A DNA stretch of 64,000 bases from Planctomycetales bacterium 71-10 (GCA_001898385.1 MKTT01000090.1:1703-65702); one strand, 5' to 3'; shown: positions 26,313-35,849, numbered from the stretch's first letter. Program-made: numbers and translations. The notes: generated by a model from the letters alone, not told the origin.

Positions 26313-26807
26313 TCACTCGCCCCGGCGCAGCCAGTGGATGAAGTCGGTGGCGGCTGGCTCGCCGCCGGCGGCGCGGACGAGCATGGCGATCTGGCCGCGG
26401 TGGTAGTGGGAATGGCCGTAGAGCTGCACCAGCAGGTCCTCCGCGACGTTCCGGCAGGGCGTACCGTCGGACATCCGGTAGTCCGCGACCCGCGCCAGCT
26501 CCGCGTCGTCGAGCCGGCCGAGGTAGACCTCCCAGCGCCCCACCGCCTCGTCCCACTGCGCCGCGACGTCCTCGACCCGGGCGCCCTGGGGGAAGACCGG
26601 GCCGGCGAGCGCATCTCCGCCGCCGAGCCGCGCCAGCCAGTTCCTCCGGGCGGCGACGATGTGGGCCAGCAGGTCCAGCGCCTTGCGGTACTCGGGCCCC
26701 GACCGCCGATCCTCCGGCACGGTCGCCAGCGACTTGAACACCCGGGCGTGGGCGTCGCGCTCGTATTCGAACCAGCGCCGGAAACGGTCGGGGAGTTCGT
26801 CGGCCAT
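26313..26807 (-). CDS. DinB/YfiT-like four-helix protein
   Basis: 164 aa. Four helices with 'LAHIVAARRNWLARLGG' and 'LYGHSHYHRGQIAML' fit the DinB superfamily; the histidines of the HSHYHRGQI segment together with an earlier His provide the expected metal site. Such proteins are metal-dependent thiol transferases or have unknown roles. Despite its name the family is not the polymerase DinB. No partner is obvious from context. Confidence 0.85.
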   Translation of the reverse strand: MADELPDRFRRWFEYERDAHARVFKSLATVPEDRRSGPEYRKALDLLAHIVAARRNWLARLGGGDALAGPVFPQGARVEDVAAQWDEAVGRWEVYLGRLDDAELARVADYRMSDGTPCRNVAEDLLVQLYGHSHYHRGQIAMLVRAAGGEPAATDFIHWLRRGE

Positions 26808-26934
26808 GGGTCGGGTCTCCTGGAGGGAAGTCGATCGGGCGGATACGACCGGAGGACGCCGCGATCCCCGTCCGGGTTCGGGCCCGCGTTGGTATCATGG
26901 GCGTCCGGAACGAGCAGGCGAGCGAGGATCGATC

Positions 26935-29334
26935 ATGCCCGAGAGCGTCCCGAACATCCAGGCGAGCGGCGACACGGTCGAGCCCGACGGGCGGCCCCGA
27001 TGGAGCTGGAAGGGATCCCTCCTCGTCTTCGTCGCGGCGATGGCGGCCCTGGTCCCCACGGCGGGGGACTTCGGCGTGACCTGGGACGAGCCGGCGTACC
27101 GCTACAGCCAGGTGGTCTCCGCCCAGTGGTGGCGGCAGTGGGCCGAGGTCCGGTCGTGGGACGACGTGAAGGCCCAACTCGACCCCGACGCCCTCCTCTA
27201 CTACTGGCCCTACGCCCGCTTCGGCATCAACTTCCACCCGCCGCTCGCGGGCCAGGCCAGCCTGGCGGCTCGCGGCGTGTTCGGATATTGGATGAAGGAC
27301 TTCCCGTCGCGACGCATGGGCTCGATCCTGGAGTTCGCGGCGGCGATCGCCATCGGCTGCCACTTCCTCGCCCGCCGCTACGGGCCGGCGACGGGGCTGG
27401 CGATGGCGGGCGCCTTCCTGCTCATGCCGCGGGTCTACGGCCAGGCGCACCTCCTGGACACGGACATCCCCGGGATGTTCCTCTGGGCGGCGACGGCCCT
27501 CGCCTTCTGGAACGGCCTGCGCGAGCCCGGCGGCCGGGGCTGGCGGGTGCTGGTGGGCGTGCTGCTGGGCCTGGCGTTCCTGGAGAAGATGGCGGCGGTC
27601 GGCGTCCTGCTGCCGCTGATGGCGTGGCTGGTCGCGACGCGCCTCCCGCTGGCCTTCACCCGCAGGGCCGGCCGCGCCGCGTGGATCGACGCCGCGGCGA
27701 CGCTCGTCCCGATGCTCCTGCCGCTGGGCCTGGCGTTCGTGGAGATCCAACTCCTCCAGCGACGGCTGCCGCCGCCGTCGCAGGCCGACCTTTACTTCCA
27801 GATGGGGACCCGCCCGGAGGCCGCGCTCCCGGGCGCGATCCTGGCCGTCCCGGCGGTCGTGTGGGGGCTGCGGCGGCTGCTCGCGCGGTGGCGGCCCGCC
27901 AGCCGGATCTGGGGCGTCGACCGCCCCGGCCTGGAGACCTTCGCGGCGATCCTGGCCTTCGCCCCGCTGGTGGGGTGGCTCGGCAACCCCGCCTGGTGGC
28001 GCGAGACGATGATCCGGATGACGCACTACTACACCCTGAGCAACGACCGCCAGGGGGCCCTGCCGGACATCCTGATCCTCTACGCCGGGCAGGCGTACAA
28101 GTACAGCCTCCCCTGGCACAACGGCTGGGTCCTGCTCGCGATCACCGTCCCCCCCATGATCCTCCTGGCCGCCCTGGTGGGCGTGGCGTGGGGGATGCAT
28201 CGAGTGCGGACGGATCGGCTCCCGCTCTACTTCCTCGTCCACATGGCGACCCTGCCCGCCGTCCGGATGCTCCACACCCCGGCCCACGACGGCGTCCGGC
28301 TGCTCATGCCATCGTTCTTCTTCCTCGCCTGTTTCGCCGGCTGGGGGGCCGTGTGGATCGGCGCGGCCGTCGCCCGCCGCGTCCGCTGGGGCGAGGCGCT
28401 GACGATCGCCGCCGTCCTCGCGCCGGCGCTCGTCGCGCTCGTCCGCATCCATCCCTATGAACTGTCGTATTACAACGCATTCGTCGGCGGCTCCCCCGGG
28501 GCCTGGCGGCGCGGCTATGAATTGACCTACTGGTACGACGCCTTCACGCCGGGGGTGATCGCCGACATGAACCGGCTCCTCCCGCCCGACGCCGAGGTCG
28601 ATCACCTGAACCCCTGGACCGAGTCGTCGATGCACGTCTTCCACGACCAGCAGGCCCTCGGCCATCTCCGCGCAGACATCCGGCTCGGCCGCCGCGGCGC
28701 GGACAGGTTCCCGCACGTCGTCCTGCTCACCCAGGACTCGAAGGCGACGCCCTTCACGCGGCTCCTGTTCGCGATGAAGCCCTGGTACGCCTCCGAGCCT
28801 TCGCAGCTCGACGGCCTGCGCGTGGCGACGGTGGCCGAGCCCACGGCCGTCGCGCGAGCCTGGGCCCTCAACCTCCTCGCCGACGGCCCGGCGACGACCC
28901 GGGCCGACGAGCCCCGGGCCCCCGCCTGGATCCGCGACTCCCTGCCGATCCTCAAGCGCTTCTGGGGCGAGGGCCTCCAACTCGCCCCCCCGCTGACGAT
29001 CAACCGCGCCGTGTTCGACTGGGCCCGGACCGACCCCGAGGGCCTCAAGGCCGCCGCCCGCCGGCTCGCCGCGCGGGAGTCGGCCGAGGCGGAGCCGGCC
29101 GCGGTCCGACTGCGCGGCCTCATGGTCCCCGTCGTCGACGGCCGCGCCGACGCGGTCCGCCAGAACCTCCTGGAACAACTCCTCAAGGTCCGCCCCGAAG
29201 CCCTGGACGAAGCCGTCTCGATCCTCGTCGACCGCCCCGACGCCGTCGCCTCCGTCCTCACCCGCTACGGCTACACCGACCCGGCCGCCGTCGGCGGATT
29301 CCTCGACCGCGACCTGCCCGACGGCCGGCCTTGA
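26935..29334 (+). CDS. Polytopic membrane glycosyltransferase-like protein (GT39/ArnT-like)
   Basis: 799 aa from the ATG at 26935. The first loop carries 'GDFGVTWDEPAYRYS', the Asp-Glu motif typical of polyprenyl-phosphate-dependent glycosyltransferases of the GT39/GT83 fold. About ten or more membrane helices fill residues 25-500. The C-terminal 300 residues are soluble and likely extracytoplasmic, with 'ELSYYNAFVGGSPGAWRRGYELTYWYDAF' (core SYYNAFVGG) early in it and an Arg/Ala/Glu-rich helical end. The expected activity is transfer of a sugar from a lipid carrier to a glycan or protein outside the membrane. The acceptor is unknown. Confidence 0.82.
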   Translation: MPESVPNIQASGDTVEPDGRPRWSWKGSLLVFVAAMAALVPTAGDFGVTWDEPAYRYSQVVSAQWWRQWAEVRSWDDVKAQLDPDALLYYWPYARFGINFHPPLAGQASLAARGVFGYWMKDFPSRRMGSILEFAAAIAIGCHFLARRYGPATGLAMAGAFLLMPRVYGQAHLLDTDIPGMFLWAATALAFWNGLREPGGRGWRVLVGVLLGLAFLEKMAAVGVLLPLMAWLVATRLPLAFTRRAGRAAWIDAAATLVPMLLPLGLAFVEIQLLQRRLPPPSQADLYFQMGTRPEAALPGAILAVPAVVWGLRRLLARWRPASRIWGVDRPGLETFAAILAFAPLVGWLGNPAWWRETMIRMTHYYTLSNDRQGALPDILILYAGQAYKYSLPWHNGWVLLAITVPPMILLAALVGVAWGMHRVRTDRLPLYFLVHMATLPAVRMLHTPAHDGVRLLMPSFFFLACFAGWGAVWIGAAVARRVRWGEALTIAAVLAPALVALVRIHPYELSYYNAFVGGSPGAWRRGYELTYWYDAFTPGVIADMNRLLPPDAEVDHLNPWTESSMHVFHDQQALGHLRADIRLGRRGADRFPHVVLLTQDSKATPFTRLLFAMKPWYASEPSQLDGLRVATVAEPTAVARAWALNLLADGPATTRADEPRAPAWIRDSLPILKRFWGEGLQLAPPLTINRAVFDWARTDPEGLKAAARRLAARESAEAEPAAVRLRGLMVPVVDGRADAVRQNLLEQLLKVRPEALDEAVSILVDRPDAVASVLTRYGYTDPAAVGGFLDRDLPDGRP

Positions 29335-29473
29335 TCGGACGGGATGGATTCCGACTTTTCTCTCGAAATCCTGAAATCGCGACGCGGTGGACGCGGACCT
29401 TATGGGGTGGATGGTCGTTCTTTGGCAATTCGTGAGACCATGAAGTCGACGCCCGGACCTCCTGGCCTTCGGA

Positions 29474-29899
29474 TTACTCTCGGGCTTCGGCCGCGCCCGG
29501 CGGCTTCGAGTCGATCGACCCGGCTTTCTCGATCCATTCGAGCCACCGATCGGGATCTTCTCCGAAGTGCTGGCCCGTGAAATCCTCCAGCGCTGTCGCG
29601 ATCGCCTGCGCCGTCCGCGACCGCTGGGCCGCCAAGGCCGCTTCCGTCGCCGCATCGCTGCGATAACCCGGCCCCGTCACGTAATAACGCTGGACGTATC
29701 CCAGCATGCCGGCGGCCTGCTTCGCTTCCGACAAGGTTTGGACCCTTCCATACTCCTCCTCCCAGCCGGCCAACTCCTTCGCCACTGACCTATGGTGGAT
29801 GCCGACCCCCCACGCTTCGATTCGCCTCCAGACGAACGGAGCGACGAAGGCGACCGCAAGGATCACAAGGACGCCGATGAAGACCGTTCGCCTCCTCAT
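29474..29899 (-). CDS. Single-pass membrane protein of unknown function
   Basis: 141 aa from the ATG at 29899, which has GGAGGGCGG directly upstream. The frame is open to 30037 but that stretch has no clear start signal. Residues 5-25 (TVFIGVLVILAVAFVAPFV) form a membrane anchor. The rest is a soluble, charged helical domain with 'WEEEYGRVQTLSEAKQAAGM'. I recognise no family. The codon usage is less GC-rich than its neighbours, and a good sigma-70-like promoter lies about 190 bases upstream, so it may be independently regulated. Confidence 0.65.
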   Translation of the reverse strand: MRRRTVFIGVLVILAVAFVAPFVWRRIEAWGVGIHHRSVAKELAGWEEEYGRVQTLSEAKQAAGMLGYVQRYYVTGPGYRSDAATEAALAAQRSRTAQAIATALEDFTGQHFGEDPDRWLEWIEKAGSIDSKPPGAAEARE

Positions 29900-30092
29900 C
29901 CGCCCTCCATGGTGCAGGGTACCTGCCGTCCGCCTCGCCTCCGCATGATCGGGGCCTCTGGGACGAGTTTGCGTTAAGGAGTTGCACCGGATCATATCCT
30001 CGGCCTCCCCGCGGAGGAGGGTAAACCTCGAAAACATCGTCGCATCTCGACGTTCAAACCCAAAATCGCAGGCCGATATCGTATTCTAAGTG

Positions 30093-30121
30093 ATTTTAAT
30101 TCAATGGTTTGCGGTTTTCAA
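30093..30121 (-). promoter_or_regulatory. Sigma-70-like promoter, minus strand
   Basis: On the minus strand TTGAAA (30116-30121) and TAAAAT (30093-30098) are 17 bases apart. This is close to consensus and lies in one of the few AT-rich patches of the window (about 30030-30125). It would transcribe the small membrane protein gene at 29899, leaving a leader of about 185 bases. Confidence 0.45.
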
Positions 30122-30289
30122 GGCATGGTCGCGTTTTGAGCGATCGGAGCCAAAGGAAGCGAGCCGCTCGCGGCGTGGGGTATGGTTCCGCATGGCCCAT
30201 CGCCGGGATCGGCGGTTTCTGGACGCATGGCCAGTGCGTACAATCAGAGGGTCGAAGTCCGGGGAGCGGGTCCGGGGGGAGGCGAGGCG

Positions 30290-32251
30290 ATGGGCCTGAT
30301 CCAGAAGTTGCCGCCGTCGGTGGTGAACCAGATCGCCGCGGGGGAGGTCGTGGAGCGGCCGGCTTCGGTGGTGAAGGAGATGATGGAGAACGCGATCGAC
30401 GCCGGTGCCCGGCGGGTCGAGGTCTCCGTCGAGCGCGGGGGGAAAGACCTGATCCGGATCGCCGACGACGGGTCGGGGATGTCGCCGGAGGACATCCCGC
30501 TGGCGTTCACGCCCCACGCCACCAGCAAGCTGCAATCGGCCGAGGACCTGCACCGCGTCCGCACCCTGGGCTTCCGCGGCGAGGCCCTGGCGGCGATCGC
30601 CGAGGTCTCCAAGGTCCGCTGCCAGACCCGCCGCGCGGACGCGGAGGAGGGCTCGGAGATCGTGATCGAGGGGGGAGTCGCCTCGCCGATCCGCCCCTGC
30701 GGCTGCCCGGTCGGGACCGTGATGGAGGTGCGCAACCTCTTCTACAACACGCCCGTGCGCCGGACGTTCCTGAAGTCCGACTCCACCGAGGCCGGCCACG
30801 TCGCCGAGACCTTCGCCCGGATCGCCCTGGCCCACCCCCAGGTCCACATGACGTTCCGGTCGTCGGGCAAGGTCGTCCACGACCTCCCGGCCGTCTCCGG
30901 GATCCGCGACCGGATCGCCGCGTTCTTCGGCCGCGAGCTGGCCGATGCGCTCCTCTGGGTCGAGGGGAAACTGGACCAGACGAGCCTGTGGGGCTACGTC
31001 GGCCACCCGTCGCAGAGCCGTTCCAGCACCAAGAGCCAGTACCTGTTCCTGGCCGGACGCTACGTCCGCGACCGCAGCCTGTCGCACGCGCTCAACGAGG
31101 CGTACCGCGGCCTCCTGATGGTCGGCCGCAACCCGGTGGCGTTCCTCAACCTGGAGATCCCGCCCGAGGAGGTGGACGTCAACGTCCACCCGACCAAGAT
31201 CGAGGTCCGGTTCCGCGACCCCCAGCGCGTCTACAGCCACCTCCTCTCCACGCTGCGGCAGACCTTCCTGGCCGGCGACCTCCACAGCCGGCTCCAGCCG
31301 GTGCCGGCCGCGAAGGGGGCCGAGCCGTCGGCACCGTCGCCCGCACTTGCGGCCCCGTCGTGGTCGGCTCCCGCCGCGCCCCCGGCCCGACCCGACCCCG
31401 CATTCGCGCTGGACTCCCCGCCGGCGAATCGCGAGGCGATCGCGTCCTGGTTCGAGCCGTCCAAGAAGCCTCCCGCGCCGCCGCTGATCCCGGACGACGT
31501 CGGACGGGCGCGGCCCCCCGAGTGGGCCGGCAACCTCCCCGGCCGGTTCGACTTCGCGCCGTCGCAGCCCTTCGACGAGTTCGCCCCGGCCGCCGCCCAG
31601 GCCCCTCCCCCCGGCGCATCGCCGGCCCTCGCGGCGGAGGCGGCACCCGTCGCGTCCCCGGGCGTGCCGGAGCTGCTCCCCCACGCTAAGGCGATCCAGG
31701 TGCACGACAGCTACCTGATCGCCGAGACCGGCGAGGGGATGATGGTGATCGACCAGCACGCCCTCCACGAGCGCATCATCTATGAAGAGCTGCGCAGGCG
31801 GGTGGCCGAGGGGCGGGTGGAGTCGCAAGGGCTGCTCGTCCCCGAGCCGGTCCACATGCCGGCCGACGAGGTCGCGACCCTGCTGGAGCACGCCGACCTG
31901 CTGGCGACCCTGGGCCTGGAGGTTGAGGGCTTCGGCGGCGACACCGTCCTCGTCCGGAGCACCCCCGTCATGCTCCGCGACGTTCTGCCCGAGCGGCTGG
32001 TCCGCGACCTGGCCGAGCACCTGGCCACGCAGCCCCTGCCGCCGACTCGTGACGGCCTGGTCGCCGAACTCCTCCACATGGTCTCCTGCAAGGCGGCCGT
32101 GAAGGCCGGCCAGAAGCTGACCGCGGAGGAGATCGACGCCCTGCTGGCCCGTCGCGAACTGGCCCACGACGCCCACCACTGCCCCCACGGCCGGCCGACC
32201 GCCCTGATCTTCACCAAGTCGGAGCTGGAGAAGCAGTTCGGGAGGATCTAG
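30290..32251 (+). CDS. mutL: DNA mismatch repair protein MutL, endonuclease type
   Basis: 653 aa from the ATG at 30290, preceded by GGGGGGAGG. The GHKL ATPase part (1-330) shows 'IAAGEVVERPASVVKEMMENAIDAG', 'DDGSGM' and 'LGFRGEAL' (each in part), all standard MutL motifs. A Pro/Ala-rich linker spans about 335-460. The C-terminal domain carries the endonuclease motif D488-QHALHE and 'CPHGRP' close to the end, the zinc-binding part of the active site found in species without MutH. MutL links MutS recognition to strand incision. The open frame extends upstream, but the start is fixed by the ribosome site and homology. Confidence 0.95.
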   Translation: MGLIQKLPPSVVNQIAAGEVVERPASVVKEMMENAIDAGARRVEVSVERGGKDLIRIADDGSGMSPEDIPLAFTPHATSKLQSAEDLHRVRTLGFRGEALAAIAEVSKVRCQTRRADAEEGSEIVIEGGVASPIRPCGCPVGTVMEVRNLFYNTPVRRTFLKSDSTEAGHVAETFARIALAHPQVHMTFRSSGKVVHDLPAVSGIRDRIAAFFGRELADALLWVEGKLDQTSLWGYVGHPSQSRSSTKSQYLFLAGRYVRDRSLSHALNEAYRGLLMVGRNPVAFLNLEIPPEEVDVNVHPTKIEVRFRDPQRVYSHLLSTLRQTFLAGDLHSRLQPVPAAKGAEPSAPSPALAAPSWSAPAAPPARPDPAFALDSPPANREAIASWFEPSKKPPAPPLIPDDVGRARPPEWAGNLPGRFDFAPSQPFDEFAPAAAQAPPPGASPALAAEAAPVASPGVPELLPHAKAIQVHDSYLIAETGEGMMVIDQHALHERIIYEELRRRVAEGRVESQGLLVPEPVHMPADEVATLLEHADLLATLGLEVEGFGGDTVLVRSTPVMLRDVLPERLVRDLAEHLATQPLPPTRDGLVAELLHMVSCKAAVKAGQKLTAEEIDALLARRELAHDAHHCPHGRPTALIFTKSELEKQFGRI

Positions 32252-32271
32252 TTCGCCGGGCAGCCGTGGCG

Positions 32272-32277
32272 TAGAAT
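32272..32277 (+). promoter_or_regulatory. Isolated -10-like hexamer before aroDE
   Basis: TAGAAT at 32272-32277 lies 61 bases before the aroDE start. No good -35 hexamer is visible 16-18 bases upstream, so the promoter call rests on the -10 alone and on the repeated use of this hexamer before other genes in the window. Confidence 0.3.
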
Positions 32278-32338
32278 CCACCCGAGTGAAGTTCGGGGCG
32301 GTCGCGGTCGTCCGCTCGCGGCGGGGAGTCAACGGGTC

Positions 32339-33847
32339 ATGGCTGTCATCTGTGCGACGATCGGGCGGGGCCGGCACTCGTCCCTCATCGAGGAATGGAA
32401 GGCCGCGGCGACTGCCGGGGCCGACCTGGTGGAGCTTCGCATCGACTGCCTCCGCCGCGAGCCCGACCTCAAGCGGATCCTCAAAGACCGCTTCACGCCC
32501 CTGGTCTTCACCATCCGCCGCGGCGCCGACGGCGGCATGTGGCGCGGCGACGAGGAGAAGCGCCGGGCGATCCTCCGCGAGGCCATCGCCCTGGGCGTCG
32601 ACTACGTCGACCTGGAAGACGACGTGGCCGGCGAGATCCGCCGCTTCGGCAAGACGAAGCGGATCGTCAGCCACCACAATCTCAAGAAGACGCCCGACGA
32701 CCTCGACGAGGTCGTCGCCCGCTGCAACGAGAAGGACCCGGACGTCGTCAAGGTCGCCGCGATGGCCGGCTCGATCGCCGACGCCTCGCGGATCCTCAAG
32801 CTGGGCCAGGGCTCGAAGTTCCCCACGATCACGATCGCGATGGGCGAACTCGGCCGGTTCACCCGGGCCTTGAACGCGAAGTACGGGGCCCCGTTCTCCT
32901 ACGCCGGCTTCAACCCCGAGCGCGTCTTCGCCGCCGGGATGCCCCTGCTATCCGAGCTGAAGAAGGACTATCTCTACGACCAGATCGACGCCGACACCGA
33001 GGTCTACGGCGTGATCGGCGACCCCATCGGCCACAGCCTGAGCCCGGCCATCCACAACGCGGCCTTCCGCTCGCTGGGTCTGAACAAGGTGCTGGTGCCG
33101 TTCCAGGTGCCGAAGGGGGGCCTCGAAGGGTTCTTCCGCGACCTGGCCTGGATCGGGATCAAGGGGTGCAGCGTCACCATCCCCCACAAGGAAGACCTCA
33201 TCCCGCTGCTCCAGCACAAGGAGAACGCGGTCGAGCGCGTCGGCTCCTGCAACACCGTGGCGATCGACGCCGAGGGCGTCCGCACCGGCTACAACACCGA
33301 CTACCGCGCGGCGATGGACTCGCTGGAGGCGGTCATGGGCCGTAGCGACGACCCCGACGCCCCCAGCCCGGTGATCGACAAGCAGGTGCTGATCCTCGGG
33401 GCCGGCGGCGTCGCCCGCTCGATCGCCTTCGGCCTGGCCCGCCGCGGGGCCGCCGTGACGATTGTGAACCGCCACGAGGAGCGCGCGGCGCAGCTCGCCG
33501 AGGAGGTCGGCTGCCGGTCGGCCAACTGGGGGGCGAGGGCCACCATCCTCGCCGACGTGATCGTCAACTGCACGCCCGTCGGGATGCACCCCAACGTCGA
33601 CGACACGCCCCTGCCGCCGGCCGCCTTCCAGCGATCCGGGACCGTGGTGTTCGACACGATCTACCACCCCGAGAACACCATGATGCTGAAGCTGGCGCGC
33701 GAGCGCGGCTGCACCACCCTAACCGGCGTGGACATGTTCCTCCGCCAGGCCGCCCTCCAGTTCAAGATCTACACCGGACAGGACGCCCCCGTCGAGGTGA
33801 TGCGGGCCGCCCTCAAGCGCAAGCTGGGACCCCTGAAGGACGAATGA
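32339..33847 (+). CDS. Bifunctional 3-dehydroquinate dehydratase / shikimate dehydrogenase
   Basis: 502 aa fusion. Residues 1-215 are a type I dehydroquinate dehydratase (AroD): Glu32 in 'ELRIDCLRR', the active His pair at 112-113, the Schiff-base Lys138 in 'VVKVAAM', and 'FSYAG'. Residues about 222-502 are shikimate dehydrogenase (AroE): 'GVIGDPIGHSLSPAIHNAAF' start, 'TIPHKED' with the catalytic Lys, 'NTDY', 'LILGAGGVARSIAFGLA' and 'NCTPVGMHP'. It performs steps three and four of the shikimate pathway. The aroK gene overlaps its stop by 4 bases, so the three activities are coupled. A GGGGAG site precedes the ATG. Confidence 0.95.
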   Translation: MAVICATIGRGRHSSLIEEWKAAATAGADLVELRIDCLRREPDLKRILKDRFTPLVFTIRRGADGGMWRGDEEKRRAILREAIALGVDYVDLEDDVAGEIRRFGKTKRIVSHHNLKKTPDDLDEVVARCNEKDPDVVKVAAMAGSIADASRILKLGQGSKFPTITIAMGELGRFTRALNAKYGAPFSYAGFNPERVFAAGMPLLSELKKDYLYDQIDADTEVYGVIGDPIGHSLSPAIHNAAFRSLGLNKVLVPFQVPKGGLEGFFRDLAWIGIKGCSVTIPHKEDLIPLLQHKENAVERVGSCNTVAIDAEGVRTGYNTDYRAAMDSLEAVMGRSDDPDAPSPVIDKQVLILGAGGVARSIAFGLARRGAAVTIVNRHEERAAQLAEEVGCRSANWGARATILADVIVNCTPVGMHPNVDDTPLPPAAFQRSGTVVFDTIYHPENTMMLKLARERGCTTLTGVDMFLRQAALQFKIYTGQDAPVEVMRAALKRKLGPLKDE

Positions 33848-34398
33848 GCGACTCCAACATCGACGACGGGCAGGGCCGGGGCCTGGTGCTGGTGGGCTAT
33901 CGCGGGACGGGCAAGTCGACCGTCGGCCGGATCCTCGCGGAGCGGACGGGCCGGCCCTTCGTGGAGGTCGACGAGGCCATCGTCGCCCGCGCGGGGAAGA
34001 CGATCCGCGCCATCTTCGAGCAGGACGGCGAGCCCGCCTTCCGCGACATCGAGGAGGCCGTCGTCCGCGACCTGACCGAGGACCACCCCGGGTCCGTCCT
34101 GGGGACCGGCGGCGGGACCATCCTCCGCGAGTCCAACCGCCGCATGCTCCGGTCATTCGGCCTGGTCGCCTGGCTCCGCGCCGACGTCGCCGAGCTGGCC
34201 CGACGTTTGGAGGCCGACGCCGCCACCCGCGAGACCCGCCCCTCGCTCACGAACAAGGGGGCCGTCGAGGAGATCGCCGAGGTGATGGCCTTCCGGACGC
34301 CGTTCTATGAGGAGATCGCCCACGTCGCGATCGACGCCCAGGGCGTCGACCCGGCCGAGGTCGCCGGGCGGATCCTGGAGCACTGGCGATGTTCGTGA
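33844..34398 (+). CDS. aroK: Shikimate kinase
   Basis: 184 aa. The Walker A motif is G18-YRGTGKST (18-26). The Asp/Arg pair of the shikimate site appears in 'VEVDEAIVARAGKTI' and 'EPAFRDIEE', followed by 'VLGTGGGTI' and 'TRPSL' in the lid. It phosphorylates shikimate at the 3-hydroxyl with ATP. The ATG overlaps the aroDE stop (ATGA), and the next gene begins within its last 10 bases. Confidence 0.93.
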   Translation: MSDSNIDDGQGRGLVLVGYRGTGKSTVGRILAERTGRPFVEVDEAIVARAGKTIRAIFEQDGEPAFRDIEEAVVRDLTEDHPGSVLGTGGGTILRESNRRMLRSFGLVAWLRADVAELARRLEADAATRETRPSLTNKGAVEEIAEVMAFRTPFYEEIAHVAIDAQGVDPAEVAGRILEHWRCS

Positions 34399-35339
34399 GC
34401 TGGCCGCTCCTGGTCCTGCTCGGCTTCGGCGTCTTCTGCGTGGGGACGGTCGTCGGCAGCTTCCTGAACGTCTGCATCTACCGCATCCCCTGGCAGAAGA
34501 GCGTCATCTGGCCGGCCTCGCACTGCCCGCGATGCCTGAACCCCATCGGGGCCAGCGACAACATCCCGATCGTCGGCTGGCTCGCCCTCCGCGGCGAGTG
34601 CCGGAGTTGCGGCCTCCCCATCGCCGCCCGCTATCCCCTGATCGAGGCCCTGGTCGGCCTGCTGTTCCTGGGACTCTACGTCGTCGACGTCATCCTGGCC
34701 GAACGGGAAGGCTGGGGGCAGATCCCGGTCTCCTCGCTCGCCACCCTGGCGTACCATTGCCTGCTGGTCGCGCTGCTGGTCGCGGCGACGTTCATCGACT
34801 ACGACCTCCTCATCATCCCGGACGAGGTCACGGTGACGGGGATGGTGCTGGGCGTCGGTCTGGGTGCGGCGTTCCCGTGGATCCGGCCCGAGCCCTCGAC
34901 GGCCGCGACGTTCGGGGCCGGCTTGTGGGTCGGCGTGCTGGGGCTGCTGATCGGCGGCGGGCTGACGGCGTCCATCCGATCGAGCTTCTCGTTCCTGCTG
35001 CGTCGGGAGGCGATGGGGTTCGGCGACGTGACGCTGATGGCGATGATCGGGGCGTTCCTGGGCTGGCGGGCGGCGATCCTCACCTTCTTCCTCTTCCCGT
35101 TCTTCGGCCTGGCCCACGCCGCCTGGAAGCTGGCGAAGTACATCGGGAAGCGGCTGGCCGGGGCCCAATCTTCGAGCGCGGATCGCGAAATACCCGCAGG
35201 GCCTTACATCAGCATGGCCGCGGTGTTCCTGTTGTTCTCCTGGCGATGGCTCTGGCCGCTGTGGGCGAAGAACCTGTTCGACACGTTCTACGCCCTGTTC
35301 TGGTGGTCGCTGGGGGTGGACGTCGGGCCGATGTTCTAG
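34389..35339 (+). CDS. pilD: Type IV prepilin peptidase / N-methyltransferase
   Basis: 316 aa. The N-terminal methyltransferase part has two zinc-binding cysteine pairs: C46-x2-C49 and C71-x2-C74. The two peptidase aspartates lie in 'FIDYDLLIIPDE' (about 137-145) and in 'MGFGDVTLM' (Asp213). About seven membrane helices are predicted. It cleaves and methylates type IV pilin-like preproteins at the inner membrane; the DUF1559 protein at 41853 has the matching FTLIE signal. The gene overlaps aroK by 10 bases. Confidence 0.92.
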   Translation: MFVSWPLLVLLGFGVFCVGTVVGSFLNVCIYRIPWQKSVIWPASHCPRCLNPIGASDNIPIVGWLALRGECRSCGLPIAARYPLIEALVGLLFLGLYVVDVILAEREGWGQIPVSSLATLAYHCLLVALLVAATFIDYDLLIIPDEVTVTGMVLGVGLGAAFPWIRPEPSTAATFGAGLWVGVLGLLIGGGLTASIRSSFSFLLRREAMGFGDVTLMAMIGAFLGWRAAILTFFLFPFFGLAHAAWKLAKYIGKRLAGAQSSSADREIPAGPYISMAAVFLLFSWRWLWPLWAKNLFDTFYALFWWSLGVDVGPMF

Positions 35340-35376
35340 CCGGGAAACCGGGGGGGACGCGGGACGCGGTTGCGGC

Positions 35377-35382
35377 TAGAAT
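35377..35382 (+). promoter_or_regulatory. Isolated -10-like hexamer before the LapA-like gene
   Basis: TAGAAT at 35377-35382 lies 38 bases before the ATG at 35421. No matching -35 is evident. It is one of several TAGAAT-like hexamers placed shortly before genes in this window. Confidence 0.35.
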
Positions 35383-35420
35383 CCGCGAGGGGTGGCCTCG
35401 GCCCCGGGGAGGGCTCGGCG

Positions 35421-35792
35421 ATGGCGTATCAGTACAAGCGGCGACGGCCGTCGATCATCCGGAACTTCTGGGTCTACCGCCGGCTGATCGGGACGGCCGC
35501 GCTGCTGGGCCTCATGCTCTGGTTCATCTGGGCCAACGACGACGCCGTGACGGTGGCCTTCCCGTTCCGGCTTGGGACCGTCCAGAGCAGCCTGGGGATC
35601 GTCATCCTGCTGAGCGCCCTCTGCGGGTCGCTGCTGACCGTGCTGGGGATGACGGTCTTCTTCGCCCTGCGGAAGATCCGGGGGAGCCACCCCGGGGGCG
35701 ATCCGGTCGAGGTTCGCGATCTTGCCGAAGATCGGCCCCCGCCGGACTACGCTTCGAAAACCGAGGAAGGCTTCCGCAACAATCCGTGGTGA
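35421..35792 (+). CDS. LapA-domain (DUF1049)-like small membrane protein
   Basis: 123 aa from the ATG at 35421, which has GGGGAGGG upstream. Two membrane helices at about 22-40 and 55-78 are separated by the short loop 'ANDDAVTVAFPFRLGTVQSS', typical of LapA-like proteins involved in envelope assembly. The C-terminus is charged and probably cytoplasmic. The family is often linked to lipopolysaccharide assembly in other bacteria, but the role here is not shown. Confidence 0.72.
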   Translation: MAYQYKRRRPSIIRNFWVYRRLIGTAALLGLMLWFIWANDDAVTVAFPFRLGTVQSSLGIVILLSALCGSLLTVLGMTVFFALRKIRGSHPGGDPVEVRDLAEDRPPPDYASKTEEGFRNNPW

Positions 35793-35849
35793 TCCTGCCG
35801 AAGAATAAGATCAGGTCCCATCTCGTGCCCAGCCCTTCGGAAGGACGTC

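Noticed and set aside
24814..29655. A 1613-residue minus-strand frame spanning the GT4 and GT39-like genes.
   Set aside because: It runs through convincing genes in other frames and shows no family motif.
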